From the NCBI RefSeq assembly GCF_006717045.1, contig NZ_VFPH01000001.1, positions 682,001-746,000 on the forward strand: a DNA stretch of 64,000 nt. The letters run 5' to 3'. Under the pieces are notes generated by a model that was not told where the DNA came from, did no database searches, and saw only the letters and a program-made list of their open reading frames with translations. This stretch comes from Pseudonocardia cypriaca. Lineage in GTDB: Bacteria > Actinomycetota > Actinomycetes > Mycobacteriales > Pseudonocardiaceae. Shown here piece after piece: positions 61,164 through 64,000 of this stretch. The position numbers and the translations under genes are program-made. Position 1 is the stretch's first letter, and each line of letters begins with the position of its first letter.

Positions 61164-64000
61164 CGATCACCAATCGAGACCTGTTCCATCGCGACCCGAC
61201 GACGTCGACGATCCCGAACGACGGAGTTGCGCAGGTCGGGCGTCCGGAGACCGATCAGCAGTGGGACGTGCTCCGGTGGGAGCTCGGGAGCTTCGTCTGT
61301 GACGGCCAATACGAACGTGGTCTCGAGCGCATACTTGACAGCTTCCTCACCCACCTAAGCCAGGATCAGCAGCCGGCTGTGTGGGTGAGCGGCTTCTACG
61401 GCAGCGGCAAGTCGCACCTGGCTCGGGTCCTGGAACATCTTTGGCGCAACGTCGAGATTCCTGGTGGCGGCCGAGCTCGTGACCTGGTCAAGGTTACGGA
61501 CGACATCCGCGATCACCTCACCGAGCTGGCGACGGCCAGCAAGCGTTTGGGCGGCCTGTGGTCGGCGGCGGGCACCCTCGCAGCCGGGCGCCGCGACGCA
61601 GTCCGCCTCGCCTTCTTGGCGATCCTGTTCGAGAGCGCCGGCCTGCCGGCCGACTACTCGCGCGCCCGGTTCACGATGTGGGCTGCAAAGAAGGGCTACC
61701 TCGACGCCATTCACACCGCGCTCGCGGCCGCGGGCGAGACGTTCGACAAAGAGATCCACCACCTCTACGTCTCGCCGATCATCGCGCAAGCCCTGCTGGA
61801 CGCGGACCCGAGCCTCGGCAGCTCCGTGAAGGACGTCCGTGACCTGCTCAAGGCACAGTTCCCGGCAACCACGCGCGACATCACCGACGACGAGATGTTC
61901 AACGCGATGGACGACGTACTGCGTCTCCAGTCCACAGCCGATGGCAAGCGGCCGCTCACCCTGATCGTGCTCGACGAGATGCAGCAGTATCTCGGCGACG
62001 ACAACACCATGGCGTTGGCCGTGCAGAACATCGTCCAGGGGTGCTCGGCTCGCTTCGAGAGCCAAGTGCTCTTCGTCGCCACTGGACAGAACGCGCTGAC
62101 CTCCACCCCGACCCTGCAGAAGCTGACCGACCGCTTTACCGTGCAGGTGGCACTGTCCGATACCGACGTCGAGACCGTCGTTCGTGAGGTTGTGCTCCGA
62201 AAGAGGCCCGAGCGCGTCCCCGAACTGCGAACGACTCTCGACGGCGCGAGGTTCGAGATCGACAAGCACCTCGGCGGCACTCAGCTCGCCGCGAAGGCGG
62301 CCGACCAGCCTGACCTTGTGCCCGACTACCCGCTGCTACCGACCAGGCGCCGGTTTTGGGAGCGGGCACTGCGCGCGATCGACAGCGGCGGCAAGGCCGG
62401 TGTTCTCCGATCGCAGCTTCGTATCGTCCACGAGGCCACCCGCCTCGTCGCCGACGAATCGGTCGGCCACGTCATCGGCGCGGATTTCCTCTATGACGAG
62501 CAGTCACCCCTCATGCAGCAGAGCGGAGTGCTGCTCAAGGAGATCGACGAGCTCATCCGCGGTCTGCGCACCGACGGGCCCGACGGCGTACTGAAGTCCC
62601 GGATCTGCGCGCTGGTCTTCCTCATCAACCAAATTCCGCGAGGGTCGATCGGCGGCGAGACCGGCCTGCGGGCCACCGCGCCGTTCCTCGCCGACCTCCT
62701 TGTCGAGGACCTCGCCAACGACGGCGCCCGGTTGCGCAAGAGAGTCCCCGAACTACTCGACGTGCTCGTCACTGAGGCCAGGCTGCAGCGCATCGACGAC
62801 GAGTACAGGCTCCAGACCGAGGAAGGGGCCGAGTGGGAGAAGGACTATCGGAGCCGCCTGGCCGTCGTGCGCGATGATGCAGCTCGCCTGACCTTGCTCC
62901 GCACCGAGCGTCTGGTCGCAGCCGTCAACGCGGCTCTCGGCGGGCTCAAGCTCCCAGCAGGGGCGAGCAAGACCCCACGCACCCTCGGCGTCCACTGGGG
63001 GCAGGATGAGCCGACAGCCGGGACCGGCGACGTGCCCGTATGGATCCGCGACGAGTGGTCAGTCACCGCCCCGGCTGTGCGGAAGTCGGCCACCGAAGCC
63101 GGCGTCGACAGTCCGATCGTGTTCGTCCTACTGCCCAAGCACGAGGCCGAGCAGATCAAGCACACCCTGGCGAGCCACGCGGCCGCGGAGGACACGCTGC
63201 GGCGGCCCACCCCGCAGACCGATGAAGGTAAGGCGGCCGAGCGGGCGATGAAGACGCGGCTCGCGCTGGATGACGAGCGGCTCGTGACGCTGTTCGCCGA
63301 CGTGGTGGCCCGGGCGCGCGTATTCCAGGGTGGCGGCACCGAACCTACCAAGACCACGCTGCGCGACGCCGTTGAGGCGGCGGCGGAGGCGTCCCTCATC
63401 CGCCTTTTTCCGAGGTTCGGGGCGGGGGACAACGCAAATTGGGACAAGGTCGTCGCCAAGGCACGCGACGGCGCCCCCGACGCTCTCCTTGCAGTCGGCC
63501 ACCATGGCGAGCCCGCAACGAACGCCGTGTGCAAGGAGGTCCTGGCGGCGATCAGCTCGGGCGGTATCAAGGGCGTCGAGCTGCACAAGCTCTTCGCCGC
63601 GCCGCCATACGGCTGGCCGCGCGACGCCGTCAACGGTGCCGTAATGACTCTGCTCGCCGCAGGCAACGTCCGCGCGGCCCAGGACGGCAAGAGCCTCGCC
63701 GGGCCGAAGGAACTTCCTCCCAACCAGATCGGCCGGACCACCTTCTACAAGGAGGACGAACCCCCCACCGTCGGTCACCGCCTCGCCGTCCGTGGCCTGC
63801 TCACTGCCGCCGGAATCAAATTCGAGTCCGGGCAGGAGGGCGCCCAGCTCGCCGCGCTCCTGCAAAGGCTCAAGGACCTGGCAGCCCAGGCCGGTGGTCC
63901 CCCGCCGCTTCCCGAGCCGCCGACCACTGACCACGTCGACGCACTCCTCGCGCTCGGCGGGAATCAGCGATTCCGCGCTGTCGCCGACAGCAACGATCGG
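61160..64000 (+). CDS. brxC: BREX ATPase BrxC, open at the window end
   Basis: The frame from ATG 61160 stays open through 947 codons to the end of the window. Walker A is in SGFYGSGKSHLARVLEHLW (about residue 77) and Walker B in TLIVLDEMQQYLGDD (about residue 270). A sensor-like VLFVATGQNALT follows. This is the BrxC/PglY ATPase layout, about 1,200 residues in full, so roughly a quarter is missing. The rest of the system (expected pglX methyltransferase, pglZ phosphatase-like, brxL) should lie just beyond. Confidence 0.9.
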   Translation, partial: MTITNRDLFHRDPTTSTIPNDGVAQVGRPETDQQWDVLRWELGSFVCDGQYERGLERILDSFLTHLSQDQQPAVWVSGFYGSGKSHLARVLEHLWRNVEIPGGGRARDLVKVTDDIRDHLTELATASKRLGGLWSAAGTLAAGRRDAVRLAFLAILFESAGLPADYSRARFTMWAAKKGYLDAIHTALAAAGETFDKEIHHLYVSPIIAQALLDADPSLGSSVKDVRDLLKAQFPATTRDITDDEMFNAMDDVLRLQSTADGKRPLTLIVLDEMQQYLGDDNTMALAVQNIVQGCSARFESQVLFVATGQNALTSTPTLQKLTDRFTVQVALSDTDVETVVREVVLRKRPERVPELRTTLDGARFEIDKHLGGTQLAAKAADQPDLVPDYPLLPTRRRFWERALRAIDSGGKAGVLRSQLRIVHEATRLVADESVGHVIGADFLYDEQSPLMQQSGVLLKEIDELIRGLRTDGPDGVLKSRICALVFLINQIPRGSIGGETGLRATAPFLADLLVEDLANDGARLRKRVPELLDVLVTEARLQRIDDEYRLQTEEGAEWEKDYRSRLAVVRDDAARLTLLRTERLVAAVNAALGGLKLPAGASKTPRTLGVHWGQDEPTAGTGDVPVWIRDEWSVTAPAVRKSATEAGVDSPIVFVLLPKHEAEQIKHTLASHAAAEDTLRRPTPQTDEGKAAERAMKTRLALDDERLVTLFADVVARARVFQGGGTEPTKTTLRDAVEAAAEASLIRLFPRFGAGDNANWDKVVAKARDGAPDALLAVGHHGEPATNAVCKEVLAAISSGGIKGVELHKLFAAPPYGWPRDAVNGAVMTLLAAGNVRAAQDGKSLAGPKELPPNQIGRTTFYKEDEPPTVGHRLAVRGLLTAAGIKFESGQEGAQLAALLQRLKDLAAQAGGPPPLPEPPTTDHVDALLALGGNQRFRAVADSNDR

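Overview
The window is GC-rich chromosomal DNA from an actinomycete. Start codons are often GTG, genes are commonly joined by 4-base ATGA/GTGA overlaps, and several genes appear to be leaderless, with a -10-like hexamer 6-7 bases before a GTG. F420-dependent enzymes, a SARP/AfsR regulator, an IdeR-like box and a propane-monooxygenase (prm/mim) operon with its own GroEL point to the Pseudonocardia/Mycobacterium/Rhodococcus side of the phylum. Pseudonocardia is my best guess, by inference only.

Layout. 1-12.1 kb: a CPBP protease / sensor kinase / response regulator operon (cut at the window start), a DHA2-type drug exporter divergent from a large SARP-NB-ARC regulator, then an SGNH lipoprotein, a response regulator / kinase / GerMN-lipoprotein operon and a convergent acyltransferase-3. 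12.3-17.7 kb: housekeeping genes, namely thrC under a SAM-I riboswitch, holA, a winged-helix protein, an unlisted 38-residue membrane peptide and gnd. 17.7-20.1 kb: an IS110-family element and gene-poor repeat-rich DNA bracketed by about 95-bp inverted repeats. 20.2-32.2 kb: the prm locus. It holds an AcoR/MimR-type activator without a sigma-54 contact loop, then prmA, prmB, prmC, prmD, a dedicated groEL, an alcohol dehydrogenase, an amidohydrolase, a DUF59 (SufT/PaaD-like) protein and three unrecognised proteins, mostly translationally coupled. The products suggest oxidation of propane or a similar substrate to an alcohol and then a ketone, with dedicated folding and possibly metal-centre assembly.

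32.6-45.6 kb: mixed metabolism. There are SDRs, a DUF985 cupin, a PhzF protein, a two-gene Tm-1-like module with an SRPBCC protein, a LAL-type LuxR regulator divergent from an acyl-CoA ligase, a barstar / lipoprotein-RNase pair, a SixA phosphatase and a DUF1707 protein. 45.6-55.8 kb: an M13 peptidase with a small HTH protein, two F420-type enzymes, dodecin, a TfoX-N protein, a DUF5134 protein behind a striking 15-bp inverted repeat, a class IV aminotransferase, a FecB-like siderophore-binding lipoprotein with an IdeR-like box, DoxX, LysR and a BBE-type flavoprotein with a 25-codon upstream coupled ORF.

56-64 kb: an accessory region with less regular coding. It has two unknown membrane or secreted proteins, a frameshift-rich stretch (DUF4365 and neighbours, 58.05-59.5 kb) and then an intact BREX phage-defence operon, brxA-brxB-brxC. 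brxC is open at the window edge. A 44-codon ORF with a strong ribosome binding site is coupled to brxA.
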